From contig NZ_FQWT01000009.1 of NCBI RefSeq assembly GCF_900129755.1, positions 124,001-188,000 on the forward strand: 64,000 nt of DNA. Reading direction: 5' to 3'. Of this stretch, positions 46,774-56,109 are shown piece by piece (position 1 is the first letter of the stretch; each line of letters starts with the position of its first letter). Under the pieces are notes generated by a model. That model made no database searches. It was given only the letters and a program-made list of their open reading frames with translations, and was not told where the DNA came from. The translations under genes were made by a program, and so were the position numbers. This DNA is from Chryseobacterium oranimense (lineage in GTDB: Bacteria > Bacteroidota > Bacteroidia > Flavobacteriales > Weeksellaceae).

Positions 46774-48189
46774 ATGAGACGCATAGATAAAGCCTACATT
46801 AATGGAGGGTTTGCCGAATTACACGGCACAGAAGTATTCAATCTTATTAGTCCTGTTAATCATGAGAAAATTGGAGAAGTGGTTCTTGGTGACGAAAGTG
46901 ACGCAATAAAAGCTATTGTTGCTGCCAAAACTGCTTTTAAAACATTTTCTAAAACGAGTATACAACAGCGTATTGAAATCCTTGAAAAATTAAAGAGATC
47001 TGTAGAAAGCAAAGAAAAGCAACTTATTGAAACCATGATCCTGGAATATGGCGGAACCCGACAGTTCTGTACAATGAGTTTTCAGAATATGGTTGGCTCT
47101 TTTGAGCATATGATAGAAACATTGCATCAATTCGAATTTGAGAGAAAAGCAGGGAATACTCTTGTTCAGATGGTTCCTGTAGGGGTTGTGGGCATTATTA
47201 CACCATGGAATTCCAGTAACAGTTTTATTTGCAATAAATTTGCGACAGCGGTGGCTGCAGGCTGTACGGTAGTAGTAAAACCAAGCGAAATGAGTGCGCT
47301 TCAGACACAACTTATTATAGAGTGTTTCCACGAGGCAGGACTTGCGGATGGGATCTTCAATGTGGTCAACGGGCTTGGAAGTGTAGTAGGAAGTGAAATT
47401 GTAAATCATCCGGATGTTGCTAAGATATCTTTCACAGGCTCTACCCAAACGGGAAAGATGATTGCGAAAGGGGCTGTGGACAGTATGAAAAGAGTGACAT
47501 TGGAACTTGGTGGAAAATCACCAAATATTATTCTTGATGATGCTGATTTTACACAAGCCATTCGCCAGGCTGTTTTTGGTGCTTATATGAACAGCGGACA
47601 AGCTTGCATTGCCCCAACACGTTTGTTGGTGCCCCAATCGAGACTGGCAGAGACTAATCAGTTGGCAAAAGAGGCCGCTCTTCAGGTTGTTGTAGGTGAT
47701 CCTGTTAATGAAAATACGAATGTAGGTCCTATGGTTTCTGAAAAACAATATGAGAGGGTGCAGCATTATATCCAGTTAGGATTGGATGAGGGTGCAGAAT
47801 TATTAGTGGGTGGAAAGGGAAAGCCTGAAGGACTTGAAGATGGAAATTATGTTAAGGCCACTATTTTTACCAATGTCCGAAATAATATGCGGATTGCACA
47901 GGAAGAGATTTTCGGACCCGTACTGTCCATTATTTCTTATCAGGATGAAGAAGATGCTATTGCTATTGCCAATGACACTCAATATGGACTGGCTGCTTAT
48001 GTAACTTCTTCGGATGAGCATAGAGCTTTGAAAGTAGCTTCCAGAATTGAAGCGGGAAGAGTTTGTATTAATGGATTCAAACACGATCCGCTGGCGCCGT
48101 TTGGTGGATTTAAGCAATCCGGTATTGGAAGGGAGTTTGGAACATATGGCCTGGAAGAATATTTGGAGCCAAAATCAATTTTGATTTGA
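46774..48189 (+). CDS. Aldehyde dehydrogenase family protein
   Basis: A 471-residue NAD(P)-dependent aldehyde dehydrogenase. VPVGVVGIITPWNSSNSFICNKFATAVAAGCTVVVKPSE is the cofactor-binding segment (given here in its conserved order), with LELGGKSPNIIL holding the general base and C278 in NSGQACIAP the nucleophile. EEIFGPVLSI and PFGGFKQSGIGREFG complete the family pattern. The AraC-type regulator 70 bases downstream on the same strand probably controls it. Substrate unknown. Confidence 0.9.
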   Translation: MRRIDKAYINGGFAELHGTEVFNLISPVNHEKIGEVVLGDESDAIKAIVAAKTAFKTFSKTSIQQRIEILEKLKRSVESKEKQLIETMILEYGGTRQFCTMSFQNMVGSFEHMIETLHQFEFERKAGNTLVQMVPVGVVGIITPWNSSNSFICNKFATAVAAGCTVVVKPSEMSALQTQLIIECFHEAGLADGIFNVVNGLGSVVGSEIVNHPDVAKISFTGSTQTGKMIAKGAVDSMKRVTLELGGKSPNIILDDADFTQAIRQAVFGAYMNSGQACIAPTRLLVPQSRLAETNQLAKEAALQVVVGDPVNENTNVGPMVSEKQYERVQHYIQLGLDEGAELLVGGKGKPEGLEDGNYVKATIFTNVRNNMRIAQEEIFGPVLSIISYQDEEDAIAIANDTQYGLAAYVTSSDEHRALKVASRIEAGRVCINGFKHDPLAPFGGFKQSGIGREFGTYGLEEYLEPKSILI

Positions 48190-48216
48190 GAAAGCATAAA
48201 AAATATTATATTAAAC

Positions 48217-48244
48217 AGTCAAGTTAAAAGCTTTTAGCTTGACT
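48217..48244. promoter_or_regulatory. 28-bp inverted repeat between aldehyde dehydrogenase and AraC genes
   Basis: AGTCAAGTTAAAAG and CTTTTAGCTTGACT form a 14-bp stem with one G-T pair and no loop. It lies 16 bases before the regulator ATG and has no clean T-run, so an operator for autoregulation or a weak terminator are both possible. Confidence 0.4.
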
Positions 48245-48259
48245 TTAACTTTAATCAAA

Positions 48260-49048
48260 ATGTCCGAAAGTATAAATTACATCAATTACTCTTGTTATTT
48301 TACAGTGTTTCGTGAAGGTGAGCAGTTTTCTTCCTACAATTCATTATGTATAGTGATTTCAGGAGAAATGGAACTTAATGACGGAACTCACCGGCAAGTG
48401 TTTCGCAGCGGTGATATTTATCTTGTGAGGAAAAATCAGTTATTGAAATTTCTGAAAAATCCTGGTGAAGAATCTGAATTTAAATCCTTATCCATGAGAT
48501 TTGATGATAAAATGCTTGAACAATTGAGTGAAAAAGAGCATTTTATTCTTCAGGATAGGGTGAAAGCACCTGCCTTTATTGAATTAACTACAGCTCATCA
48601 CCTAAAGTATTTCATGGAATCTTTGCTGCAATATCAGGATCTGCTGGAAAATAGATCACCTGAACTGGCCTTGTTAAAACAAAAAGAGGCTTTAATTCTT
48701 TTATTTAAGCACGATCCATCATTGAAAAATATTCTCTATGATATTTCCGATCCTTACAAAATTGATCTTGAAAAATTTATGCTCAGGAATTATCATTTTA
48801 ATGTAAAGCTGGACCGTTTTGCTTATCTCACGGGGAGAAGCCTAGCCACTTTTAAGCGTGATTTTGAGAGAATATTCGGAACGGCTCCCAGAAAATGGCT
48901 GCTTGAAAAAAGACTTCAGGAAGCCCGCTATCTTTTAGAAAAAGGAAATAAAGCTTCTGATATTTATCTTGACCTTGGCTTTGAAGATCTGTCTCATTTT
49001 TCATTTGCCTTTAAAAAATATTATGGTTTGCCGCCAAGTCGGTTATAA
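48260..49048 (+). CDS. AraC family transcriptional regulator
   Basis: A 262-residue regulator with an N-terminal cupin-like sensor (SSYNSLCIVISGEMELNDGT...GDIYLVRKNQLLKF) and a C-terminal AraC double helix-turn-helix (FAYLTGRSLATFKRDFERIFG; ASDIYLDLGFEDLSHFSFAFKKYYGLPPS). I use the ATG at 48260; the in-frame TTG at 48239 lies inside the 28-bp inverted repeat. It likely regulates the adjacent aldehyde dehydrogenase gene and itself. It is the last core-like gene before the accessory region. Confidence 0.9.
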   Translation: MSESINYINYSCYFTVFREGEQFSSYNSLCIVISGEMELNDGTHRQVFRSGDIYLVRKNQLLKFLKNPGEESEFKSLSMRFDDKMLEQLSEKEHFILQDRVKAPAFIELTTAHHLKYFMESLLQYQDLLENRSPELALLKQKEALILLFKHDPSLKNILYDISDPYKIDLEKFMLRNYHFNVKLDRFAYLTGRSLATFKRDFERIFGTAPRKWLLEKRLQEARYLLEKGNKASDIYLDLGFEDLSHFSFAFKKYYGLPPSRL

Positions 49049-49086
49049 AAAATAAACCGTCACGATTTATGGGACGGTTTATTTTT
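49047..49086 (+). terminator. Terminator of the AraC regulator gene
   Basis: AATAAACCGTC / GACGGTTTATT, an 11-bp stem with an 11-base loop, followed by TTTTG. Confidence 0.75.
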
Positions 49087-49365
49087 GTGGAGTTGGAGGA
49101 TATAGAATCTAATCAGATTATCAGAACCTTGAGTTTACTTGTAAACTTTGCTACCACGTTTGCTACCACATTTAATTGAATATAGTACATTGTATAAATT
49201 CGTATTCATAACTTTAAAGTAATAAGTTTTTTATATGAAGAAATATTGTATTTCTTGAATGTTTAAAGAAAGATTACCTTAGAGTAAGATATTGAAATGA
49301 TGTTTGTATGGAATCCCATATTATTCTCGCATCCTTTTTTCTATATTTGATAAAAACTTTAAAAC
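49087..49365. other. Probable left edge of the accessory region, short repeats
   Basis: No gene is supported here. TTTGCTACCAC occurs twice in tandem (49147-49157 and 49159-49169, period 12) directly after the palindrome GTTTACTTGTAAAC (49132-49145). After this point gene content and base composition change. It may be an attachment site or a relic of an integrase gene; no tRNA gene was recognised beside it. Confidence 0.3.
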
Positions 49366-49587
49366 ATGAAAAACTTTATTGAAGTTAAGGGCTGGAATGG
49401 TGTGGTTTACAAAGTAAACATAAGCCAAATTACACACATTTATACACCGAATAAGCCAGAAACTCCAATGGAACAAAATTTAAATGTCATTTTATCTCGT
49501 GTCTTTCTAAGCTGTGGAACTGAAATGGTGACAAAGTCATCTATTGCAGAAATTGAGCAACTTATTACTGACGCATCTAATAAATAG
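49366..49587 (+). CDS. Small hypothetical protein, FlbD-like pattern
   Basis: A 73-residue soluble protein. FIEVKGWNGVVYKVNISQITHIY followed by ILSRVFLSCGTEMVTKSSIAEIEQLI has the strand pattern of small FlbD-like beta proteins (hydrophobic strand, NG turn, 'V.xS..EI..lI'), but the likeness is weak. It lies four bases ahead of another small gene. Confidence 0.5.
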   Translation: MKNFIEVKGWNGVVYKVNISQITHIYTPNKPETPMEQNLNVILSRVFLSCGTEMVTKSSIAEIEQLITDASNK

Positions 49588-49591
49588 CACA

Positions 49592-49870
49592 ATGGAAGAA
49601 AAAAAAATACCAATTTTCGATTCTTATCAAGACGCAATCGATTATAGGGCAAATAACTTTACCTATAATCATCATGCAAGATTTTATACCGTAAGAGTTT
49701 TTGACAGATTTTGGATTACTAAAGCTGTAATAATTGCACCAGCTGGTGCAATTGAGGCTAGAGAATTTATCTTAAAGATATCAAATGACTTTTCGGAATA
49801 TTATGACGAGCTATGTAAGGATTATTCTCCATCTAATCAATTTCAAATTCGTTATCACAATATTCAATAA
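49592..49870 (+). CDS. Small hypothetical protein
   Basis: A 92-residue protein starting MEEKKIPIFDSYQDAIDYRANN, rich in Tyr and Phe (FYTVRVFDRFWITKAVII). No signal peptide or membrane helix and no family I recognise. I chose the ATG at 49592, four bases after the stop of the preceding small gene, rather than a start inside that gene. The pair is probably one transcript. 216 AT-rich bases without a gene follow. Confidence 0.5.
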   Translation: MEEKKIPIFDSYQDAIDYRANNFTYNHHARFYTVRVFDRFWITKAVIIAPAGAIEAREFILKISNDFSEYYDELCKDYSPSNQFQIRYHNIQ

Positions 49871-50086
49871 TAAAGAATTTTATAACTATCCCAATAGACA
49901 TTTTTATAAAACCGCGATTCTAAATATTAATAGAGTTTGACTAAATAGTAATCTGTCATTTTGAAATTTCATTCTAAATAGAATAATTATATAATCAGAT
50001 TTAATAAATTAAAAACCGATATAATATAAAATGTCATTCTCATATCTTAAAATGATTATTTAATAAACATTTTTAAATTGCAAACT

Positions 50087-52120
50087 ATGGCAACAACTCC
50101 AAAAGAACAGATAGGAATAGACCTGAAAGGTCGAGTAAAACGTTTACAATTAGCCGAAAGAAATATGTTGCTTCCTGTTTTTGAAGCCATAGTAAATTCT
50201 ATTCACGCTATTGAAGATACCAAAGTGCCTAACGGTAAAATTGAAATTACAATACAACGGACCCCTCAGTCTTCTATTAGTTTTGAAGAAGAAATAAAAC
50301 GCAGTGCAGAAATTATTGGTTTTACAATCGAGGATAATGGAATTGGTTTTACAGAGGAAAATTACAAGTCTTTTAAAAGAGAATATTCTACTTATAAGGC
50401 TAATAGAGGCGGGTTAGGAATTGGACGTTTTATGTGGCTGAAAGCTTTTACAGATGTAAAAGTTGAAAGTTTTTTTTATGAAGAAAAAAAACCTGTAAAA
50501 AGGTCTTTTTTCTTTAATTTAAAAACAGAAGATGGAATTGATAAGCATCAATATTCTACAGTTGAAAATATTGAAAGTAGAAAAACCACCGTGAAATTAA
50601 TAGGTTATAAAGACCCTTACAAGACTAAATGTCCCAAAAGAATAAAAACAATTGCAGATCGAATTGTAGAACATTGTTTAATCTATTTTTTAAATGTGGA
50701 CTGTCCTGAAATTATTTTAAAAGACGACGAATCTCTTATAGACTTAAATCAATATTTTATTGAACTTACTTCAGGAAATACTTTTAAGGATAAATTTTCG
50801 GTTGGGAAATTTCCATTTAACATTACTTTATTAAAATGGTTTGAACACGAGCAATTTACCACCCATAAAATATCAATGTGTGCTGACAATAGGGAGGTTA
50901 ACTCTTTTAATGTAAGTAAAGTTTTTCCTGACATTAATACTAAAATTGAGGATGTAGATTCCGGACGTCAATATTTAATCGTTTGCTATATTGAAGGTGT
51001 TTATTTTGATGAAAATAAAAATGACGAAAGGACAGAAATACGTTTTAGTAAAGATGGAATTTTTGATTCAGAACTGATAAGTGAGTCAGAGCTTTATGAG
51101 TCACTTAGCCCAATAATAAAAAATTATTTTTCAGAAGAAGTTGAAAATTTCAAAATAAAGAAGTTAAATCGTATTTCTGCATTTATTGCAGAAAAAGCAC
51201 CTCAATACAGGATTTTAAATAAGTACAATCATTCTTTCGAAGATATTGCAGTAGCTGAAAATACTTCCGATCAAGATTTAGATCTTAAATTGTATAAAAA
51301 ATTACAGGATATCGAGTTTGAATCCCGAAAAGAAACGATTGAGGTTCTAAATAATAACGACGAGGAAAGTGCTGATGAATTAAAAGAAAAGTATTCAAAA
51401 TTATTTGAAGAACTTTCTGATATCAATAAGTCGAAACTTGCTCAATATGTAGTTCATCGGAAATATATTATACAACTTTTCGAAAAATCTCTTGCCTTAA
51501 ACCAAAGCGGTAAATATGAACTGGAGGATACAGTTCACAGTATTATTTATCCTACAAAAACAGATTCTAATCAAATTGATTTTAATAATCAGAACCTTTG
51601 GATTATTGACGAGCGACTAAGTTTTCACCACTACCTATCTTCAGATAAACCATTAAATACGATTGATGGGTTTGAGTATGACAGTTCCGACCGTCCCGAT
51701 TTAATGATATTTAACAATCCAATTTCTTATGTTGAAGGAGATGAAGCACCTTTTAACTCTATTGTTTTAGTCGAATTTAAACGGCCAATGCGAAAAGGAT
51801 ATAATGAAACTGATGATAATCCAATTGTTCAGTTGTACGATTATGTTAGAAAAATTAGAAAAGGCAAAAAGCTAACTAATGATGGAAGAACCTATGATAT
51901 AGGTGACCACACTAGATTTTATTGCTATTTGGTTTGTGATAGAAATGAAAAAATAGATGAATATGCTGAAAATGCTCAGTTGGAAAAGACTTTCGATGGA
52001 CTTGGATGGTACGGTTACAATAAAACATTAAAATGTACGATAGAAATTTTGCCTTTTAATCAAGTTTTATCAAATGCTAAAAAAAGGAATAAGGTCTTAT
52101 TCCATAAATTAGGAATTTAA
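50087..52120 (+). CDS. GHKL (MORC-like) ATPase with C-terminal D...ExK nuclease-like domain
   Basis: A 677-residue protein. The N-terminal ATPase fold of the Hsp90/histidine kinase/MutL superfamily is seen in FEAIVNSIHA (E33, N37), IEDNGIGF (D83, G85) and RGGLGIGRF (about 107-115). A transducer-like middle follows, then a helical section (about 330-500). The C-terminus has DRPDLMIF (D538) and IVLVEFKRP (E563, K565), a D...ExK spacing typical of PD-(D/E)xK nucleases. It starts at the ATG 50087 and stops 28 bases before a second GHKL protein. A role in phage defence is inferred from this pairing and the accessory setting; the exact system was not recognised. Confidence 0.75.
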   Translation: MATTPKEQIGIDLKGRVKRLQLAERNMLLPVFEAIVNSIHAIEDTKVPNGKIEITIQRTPQSSISFEEEIKRSAEIIGFTIEDNGIGFTEENYKSFKREYSTYKANRGGLGIGRFMWLKAFTDVKVESFFYEEKKPVKRSFFFNLKTEDGIDKHQYSTVENIESRKTTVKLIGYKDPYKTKCPKRIKTIADRIVEHCLIYFLNVDCPEIILKDDESLIDLNQYFIELTSGNTFKDKFSVGKFPFNITLLKWFEHEQFTTHKISMCADNREVNSFNVSKVFPDINTKIEDVDSGRQYLIVCYIEGVYFDENKNDERTEIRFSKDGIFDSELISESELYESLSPIIKNYFSEEVENFKIKKLNRISAFIAEKAPQYRILNKYNHSFEDIAVAENTSDQDLDLKLYKKLQDIEFESRKETIEVLNNNDEESADELKEKYSKLFEELSDINKSKLAQYVVHRKYIIQLFEKSLALNQSGKYELEDTVHSIIYPTKTDSNQIDFNNQNLWIIDERLSFHHYLSSDKPLNTIDGFEYDSSDRPDLMIFNNPISYVEGDEAPFNSIVLVEFKRPMRKGYNETDDNPIVQLYDYVRKIRKGKKLTNDGRTYDIGDHTRFYCYLVCDRNEKIDEYAENAQLEKTFDGLGWYGYNKTLKCTIEILPFNQVLSNAKKRNKVLFHKLGI

Positions 52121-52148
52121 TGAATTAATCATAAAAACTAAACTAACC

Positions 52149-55100
52149 ATGAATTTTAATGAAAACATTAACAAACAACAAAATTTACCAATAGAGAAAG
52201 TTGATGAGGATGATGTTGATGCAATTATCAGAAAAAATAATTACAAACTCACTGCTGATAAAATTAAAGAAAAACTCAGTAAAATATTAAATGATCCTTC
52301 ACAATCAGCCAAACGTTGGATATGGGAATTGATGCAGAATGCTAAAGATGTAAAAAATAAATTTGGAAAAGTTTCTGTTGAAATTGAATTGTTTAATGAT
52401 CAATTGGTTTTCAGACATAATGGAGATCCTTTTAAAATGGCTAATGTAACTGGATTAATTCAGCAAGTAAGTTCGAAAGATTCAAACAATACAGATGAGG
52501 AGGTGACGGGTAAATTCGGTACAGGTTTTATTGCAACACATCTTCTGTCTGACGTTATAACAGTAAATGGAATTGTTTATCATAAAAATACTCATAAAGA
52601 GTTTGAAGTTGTTTTAGATAGAAGTGGCAGAACATCTGAAGAATTACTACCTAAAATTGAAGATGCTTTAGAGAAAGTAAGAAAGATAGATACAGACTCT
52701 TCTTTTAGAACTATAGAAAACTATGAAAATGACAGAGAAGAAGAACATTATCATACTTCTTTCAGCTATATCTTAACAAATGATGAAAAGAAAGATGCGG
52801 CTAAAGACGGGATTGCAGATGTGGAGAACACGTTGCCTCTTACATTGGTTAATGTTTCTAAAATAAAGCAAGTAAAAATTATTGACCAAATACAAAATAC
52901 AATAAGTACTTATAAAAGTGAAGATATTTATGATGACGGACAGATAAGGAAAATTCAGATTAAAGTAAGTAATGGTAAATCTCGCTATTTCATTACATAT
53001 TACACAGCAGAACTTTCATTATCTGTGGAGGTGAATGATTTTGAGAACCTAAAACTAATAGAACATTTTGGAAAAACGCCAAATTTGTATCGGGATTTTC
53101 CGTTAATAGGTTCGGATAAATTTTATTTTCCTTTTGTGTTCAATGGGAATAAACTACATCCTACCGAAGAACGTAGTGGAATTCCAATACATAGCGAAAG
53201 TGCTGCTGATCACCTTGATAACAGAAGGTTAGTAGAATCAGCCTTTGAGGCTGCTAAAGTATTTACTAATTATCTTTTGCATATTGGCGCTCAAAATCTA
53301 TATGTCTGTGCTATGTCGAGATTGCCTGATGAAAAATGGCAATCGGCATCAAAACTTTGGTATGAATCATTACAAAAAGATTATCGTAGTTTTCTAAATA
53401 AAAAGACTTTGATAGAAACCGACTTTCTTGAAAATGGAAAACAAAATATAGAATTAGATTTTGCATGCTTACCGTTTTACGGCGATAATGAGAATGATAG
53501 ATTGAAATTTTATAATATTGTAGCACCATTCATCGGTAGAGATAAAATACCTAAAAAAGAGCTTTTAATAAACTGGATTAAAGCTTCAGGCCCCAAAGAT
53601 GAGCTAAAAAGTTGGGGAAGAAACATTAGGTATTCTATTGTTGAGTTGCTGGAAGAATTACAAGGATTGAAAAACCTTGATGCTTTATCTAGCAGAATAC
53701 AAGGTGAAATAAAAGCAATTGATTGGTTAAACGGCTTATACGCTTTTTTAATAGAGTATAAAGAAACTGACTACTTAAAAGAATTTGCAATTATTCCTAA
53801 TCAAAACAACTGTTTTCAAAAATTAACTCCGGATACATTACATTTAGAAGATAAAGAATTTAATATTCCGGATGAATTTTTAAATGTTTTAAATGACTTA
53901 GGGGATGATTGGAAAAACAAGCTAATTCATCGGGAGGTTAAAATGCCTGGCCAAAATATTGAAAAAAAAGATTTATTATTGGCCTCGAATAGAATTAATG
54001 AAATCATAAAAAAGGATGATTTTAGAAAACGACCCAATTACTTTAAAATAGTTATTGATATATTACGGAATATTACATCATTGGAAAATACTGAAAATTT
54101 TAGAATCGAAATTTTCCAGAGAGGTAAACAACTTTTTCGTTTTGAAGAAAATGTTAGAAAAGTATCTAATACAGCGAATTTTAACTTCCGTAATGCATTA
54201 AATATTTACATAGAAGATTTTAATTCTGAAATTGAAAGTCTTGTAAATATCTATGGCTTATCTAAAAAATTAAATATTGATAAGCCTACTGCTGTATTTT
54301 GGCTTGATAATTATTTAAATAGATTGCTATCAAAACAGGATTATTCACACCATATACAATTCGGAAATATTGTTCCCAATCGATATGAAGAATTTTGTGC
54401 TTATGATGACTTAAAAAATTTCGGTACAAAAGAGTCTCCATTAGATGATGATCTTATATTAATTTTAAATAAATTAGATACATCACAGGATTGGAATAAA
54501 ATATTAGTATTAGACGGCATTAATATAGATTGCCAACCTAAAATTTTTGAAGAATTGGCAGTGTCAGTGGATTCAGCAATAATAGAAATAGAGAAACAAG
54601 AAGCTATCGAAATCGGTTACATTAATTCTTTTAAGGAGTCTATTTTTAAATTAATTGAATGGTGTAATCAAAATGAAAGTCGTTCAAATTATTTGAAACA
54701 TTTCAAACAACGTAAGAATGATTTATGGGTCAAATTTTCTATGACCAATGAAATTCTTACTTTAATTAAAGATGAAGAAGCAATAGGTACATTAAGGTTG
54801 ATTAAAGAGTCTAAAGTCTCTAAAGAGCAACTGGCAGATTTATTAGATTTTTATCCGAATGGGCTGCCACAAAATTTAATGGACTATGCAAAAGAAGACT
54901 CCCGTAAGAAAAAGGAATTTAGTAATTTATTAAAGGTAGGATCAAAAGTGGAACAATTATTTGTTGAAACTCTTAAAGATTTTAATTTTTTAAGTAATAG
55001 GGAAGAAATTGTTCACGCTGGTGGAGGTTCATATGATATCAGGGTTTCTAGTCCGGAAACAGGTAAATCATTTTATATAGAATTAAAATCTTGTAAATTT

Positions 55101-55451
55101 CAAAATACAGATCCAATTAGTATTGCAATATCTCAAGCAAAAAGAGCTGTCTCGGAATTGAAAAATGAAAATTTTGCGATTGTGGTTATTGAAAGAGCTA
55201 ATGAAAATGTAATGGACGTAGAATATGTAAGGAAAAATTGCAAATATTTTAAAAATCCAGGTGAGTATTTAATCCATATTGTTGATGGCTATAATACAAT
55301 TGAAGAAACAGCAAACAAAAATGAAAAGGTTGATCTTAGAATGGATAACGCTGAATTTAAGGGTTCATTAAACTATAAATGGGTTTTAGATAAAATCGGG
55401 GATTCAGGTTTTACCGAACTGATTAAAGATATAAATAAAGTTTTATTATAA
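52149..55451 (+). CDS. Large GHKL (sacsin-like) ATPase with C-terminal DUF3883-like nuclease domain
   Basis: A 1100-residue protein. WIWELMQNAKD (E60, N64, D67), FRHNGDPF and TGKFGTGFIATH (about 120-131) form an Hsp90-type ATP site of the sacsin branch. The long middle (about 250-920) is mostly helical without a domain I recognise. The C-terminal 180 residues resemble DUF3883 ('NO VEIN' C-terminal), with GGGSYDIRV (D963) and FYIELKSCKF (E978, K980), again a restriction-endonuclease-like D...ExK. It is probably cotranscribed with the preceding GHKL gene and followed by a bidirectional hairpin terminator. Together they look like a two-component, DNA-acting defence pair. Confidence 0.75.
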   Translation: MNFNENINKQQNLPIEKVDEDDVDAIIRKNNYKLTADKIKEKLSKILNDPSQSAKRWIWELMQNAKDVKNKFGKVSVEIELFNDQLVFRHNGDPFKMANVTGLIQQVSSKDSNNTDEEVTGKFGTGFIATHLLSDVITVNGIVYHKNTHKEFEVVLDRSGRTSEELLPKIEDALEKVRKIDTDSSFRTIENYENDREEEHYHTSFSYILTNDEKKDAAKDGIADVENTLPLTLVNVSKIKQVKIIDQIQNTISTYKSEDIYDDGQIRKIQIKVSNGKSRYFITYYTAELSLSVEVNDFENLKLIEHFGKTPNLYRDFPLIGSDKFYFPFVFNGNKLHPTEERSGIPIHSESAADHLDNRRLVESAFEAAKVFTNYLLHIGAQNLYVCAMSRLPDEKWQSASKLWYESLQKDYRSFLNKKTLIETDFLENGKQNIELDFACLPFYGDNENDRLKFYNIVAPFIGRDKIPKKELLINWIKASGPKDELKSWGRNIRYSIVELLEELQGLKNLDALSSRIQGEIKAIDWLNGLYAFLIEYKETDYLKEFAIIPNQNNCFQKLTPDTLHLEDKEFNIPDEFLNVLNDLGDDWKNKLIHREVKMPGQNIEKKDLLLASNRINEIIKKDDFRKRPNYFKIVIDILRNITSLENTENFRIEIFQRGKQLFRFEENVRKVSNTANFNFRNALNIYIEDFNSEIESLVNIYGLSKKLNIDKPTAVFWLDNYLNRLLSKQDYSHHIQFGNIVPNRYEEFCAYDDLKNFGTKESPLDDDLILILNKLDTSQDWNKILVLDGINIDCQPKIFEELAVSVDSAIIEIEKQEAIEIGYINSFKESIFKLIEWCNQNESRSNYLKHFKQRKNDLWVKFSMTNEILTLIKDEEAIGTLRLIKESKVSKEQLADLLDFYPNGLPQNLMDYAKEDSRKKKEFSNLLKVGSKVEQLFVETLKDFNFLSNREEIVHAGGGSYDIRVSSPETGKSFYIELKSCKFQNTDPISIAISQAKRAVSELKNENFAIVVIERANENVMDVEYVRKNCKYFKNPGEYLIHIVDGYNTIEETANKNEKVDLRMDNAEFKGSLNYKWVLDKIGDSGFTELIKDINKVLL

Positions 55452-55563
55452 GGCGTTTAATTTTAAACTGACTATATATCCAAATTGATAATTCCTTTAT
55501 AAATAGTCTATTGGAAAAGTTTTAATTGCAGTGCTTTTGTATATATTCTTTGAAGGAATAATG

Positions 55564-55596
55564 AATAAAGCCTGAAAATATTTCAGGCTTTATTTA
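55564..55596. terminator. Bidirectional terminator after the GHKL pair
   Basis: AATAAAGCCTGAAA / TTTCAGGCTTTATT, a perfect stem with an ATA loop, with T-rich sequence on both sides. Confidence 0.8.
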
Positions 55597-55704
55597 CTTT
55601 TTATTAACTACTTTTAGGACTTGATGTCTTTGCAATGTTCCTCTGTTATCTACATAGGTATTCCTATTTTGTTTGGATAATTGGGTTTGTTCCTTTTGAG
55701 TTAC
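55594..55704 (-). pseudogene. Possible 36-residue C-terminal gene relic
   Basis: Minus-strand open frame reading VTQKEQTQLSKQ...LKVVNKK then stop; it begins directly after an in-frame stop codon and has no ATG. The stop falls exactly on the edge of a terminator hairpin, as it would for a real gene end. It may be the remnant of a deleted gene or chance. Confidence 0.2.
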
Positions 55705-55779
55705 TTATTGTTAAAATTTTATATATTCTTTTATAATAGCAAATTCGAAATTAATACCAAAAGATTAAGAATATTATTT

Positions 55780-56049
55780 TTAATCTTTAGAACGGTAAAC
55801 TTTCGTACAGACAAACAGATGAAATGTAAAAAGTCCCATTAAAACGAAACACATATTTGTTCCACTATCCAAGGTGGATGCCGTTTTATAAATTTTATTT
55901 TTAAAAGTGTCACTTTCAAAATCTTCCAAAGATATTCCCAATGCGTCATGTAGTGTATTGTAAAAATTAATATGATTGTCGATTACAGCAAACGAGAGAA
56001 TAATTCCTAAAATGCTGATCAGAATTCCGGTTAAAGACAGTATTTTCAT
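55780..56049 (-). CDS. Small membrane protein, two helices
   Basis: An 89-residue protein with hydrophobic segments at residues 5-22 (LTGILISILGIILSFAVI) and 66-82 (NMCFVLMGLFTFHLFVCT), joined by a polar acidic section of about 40 residues. No family recognised. It ends a minus-strand group of three genes (57394 to 55780) that may be one transcript; the gap to the upstream gene is 60 bases. Confidence 0.55.
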   Translation of the reverse strand: MKILSLTGILISILGIILSFAVIDNHINFYNTLHDALGISLEDFESDTFKNKIYKTASTLDSGTNMCFVLMGLFTFHLFVCTKVYRSKD

Positions 56050-56109
56050 TGATTTAGTTATTAATTATTATAAATTTTTATGTATCCGATATGAATGGAA
56101 GTTTAAAAC

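Larger units (their letters stand above)
55452..55779. other. Intergenic region with terminator and a short coding relic
   Basis: 328 bases without a complete gene. A hairpin terminator sits at 55564-55596. Directly beside it on the minus strand an open frame without a start codon encodes 36 residues ending in a stop at 55594-55596 (see the relic entry). The rest is AT-rich. Confidence 0.5.

Noticed and set aside
49087..49200. A tRNA gene end or tmRNA fragment as integration target
   Set aside because: GGAGTTGGAGG looked suggestive, but no cloverleaf, T-arm GTTCRANNC or CCA end could be found.
52149..55451. A histidine kinase
   Set aside because: The ATP site is of the GHKL type, but there is no DHp phospho-acceptor histidine region, and the C-terminus has a nuclease-like motif.
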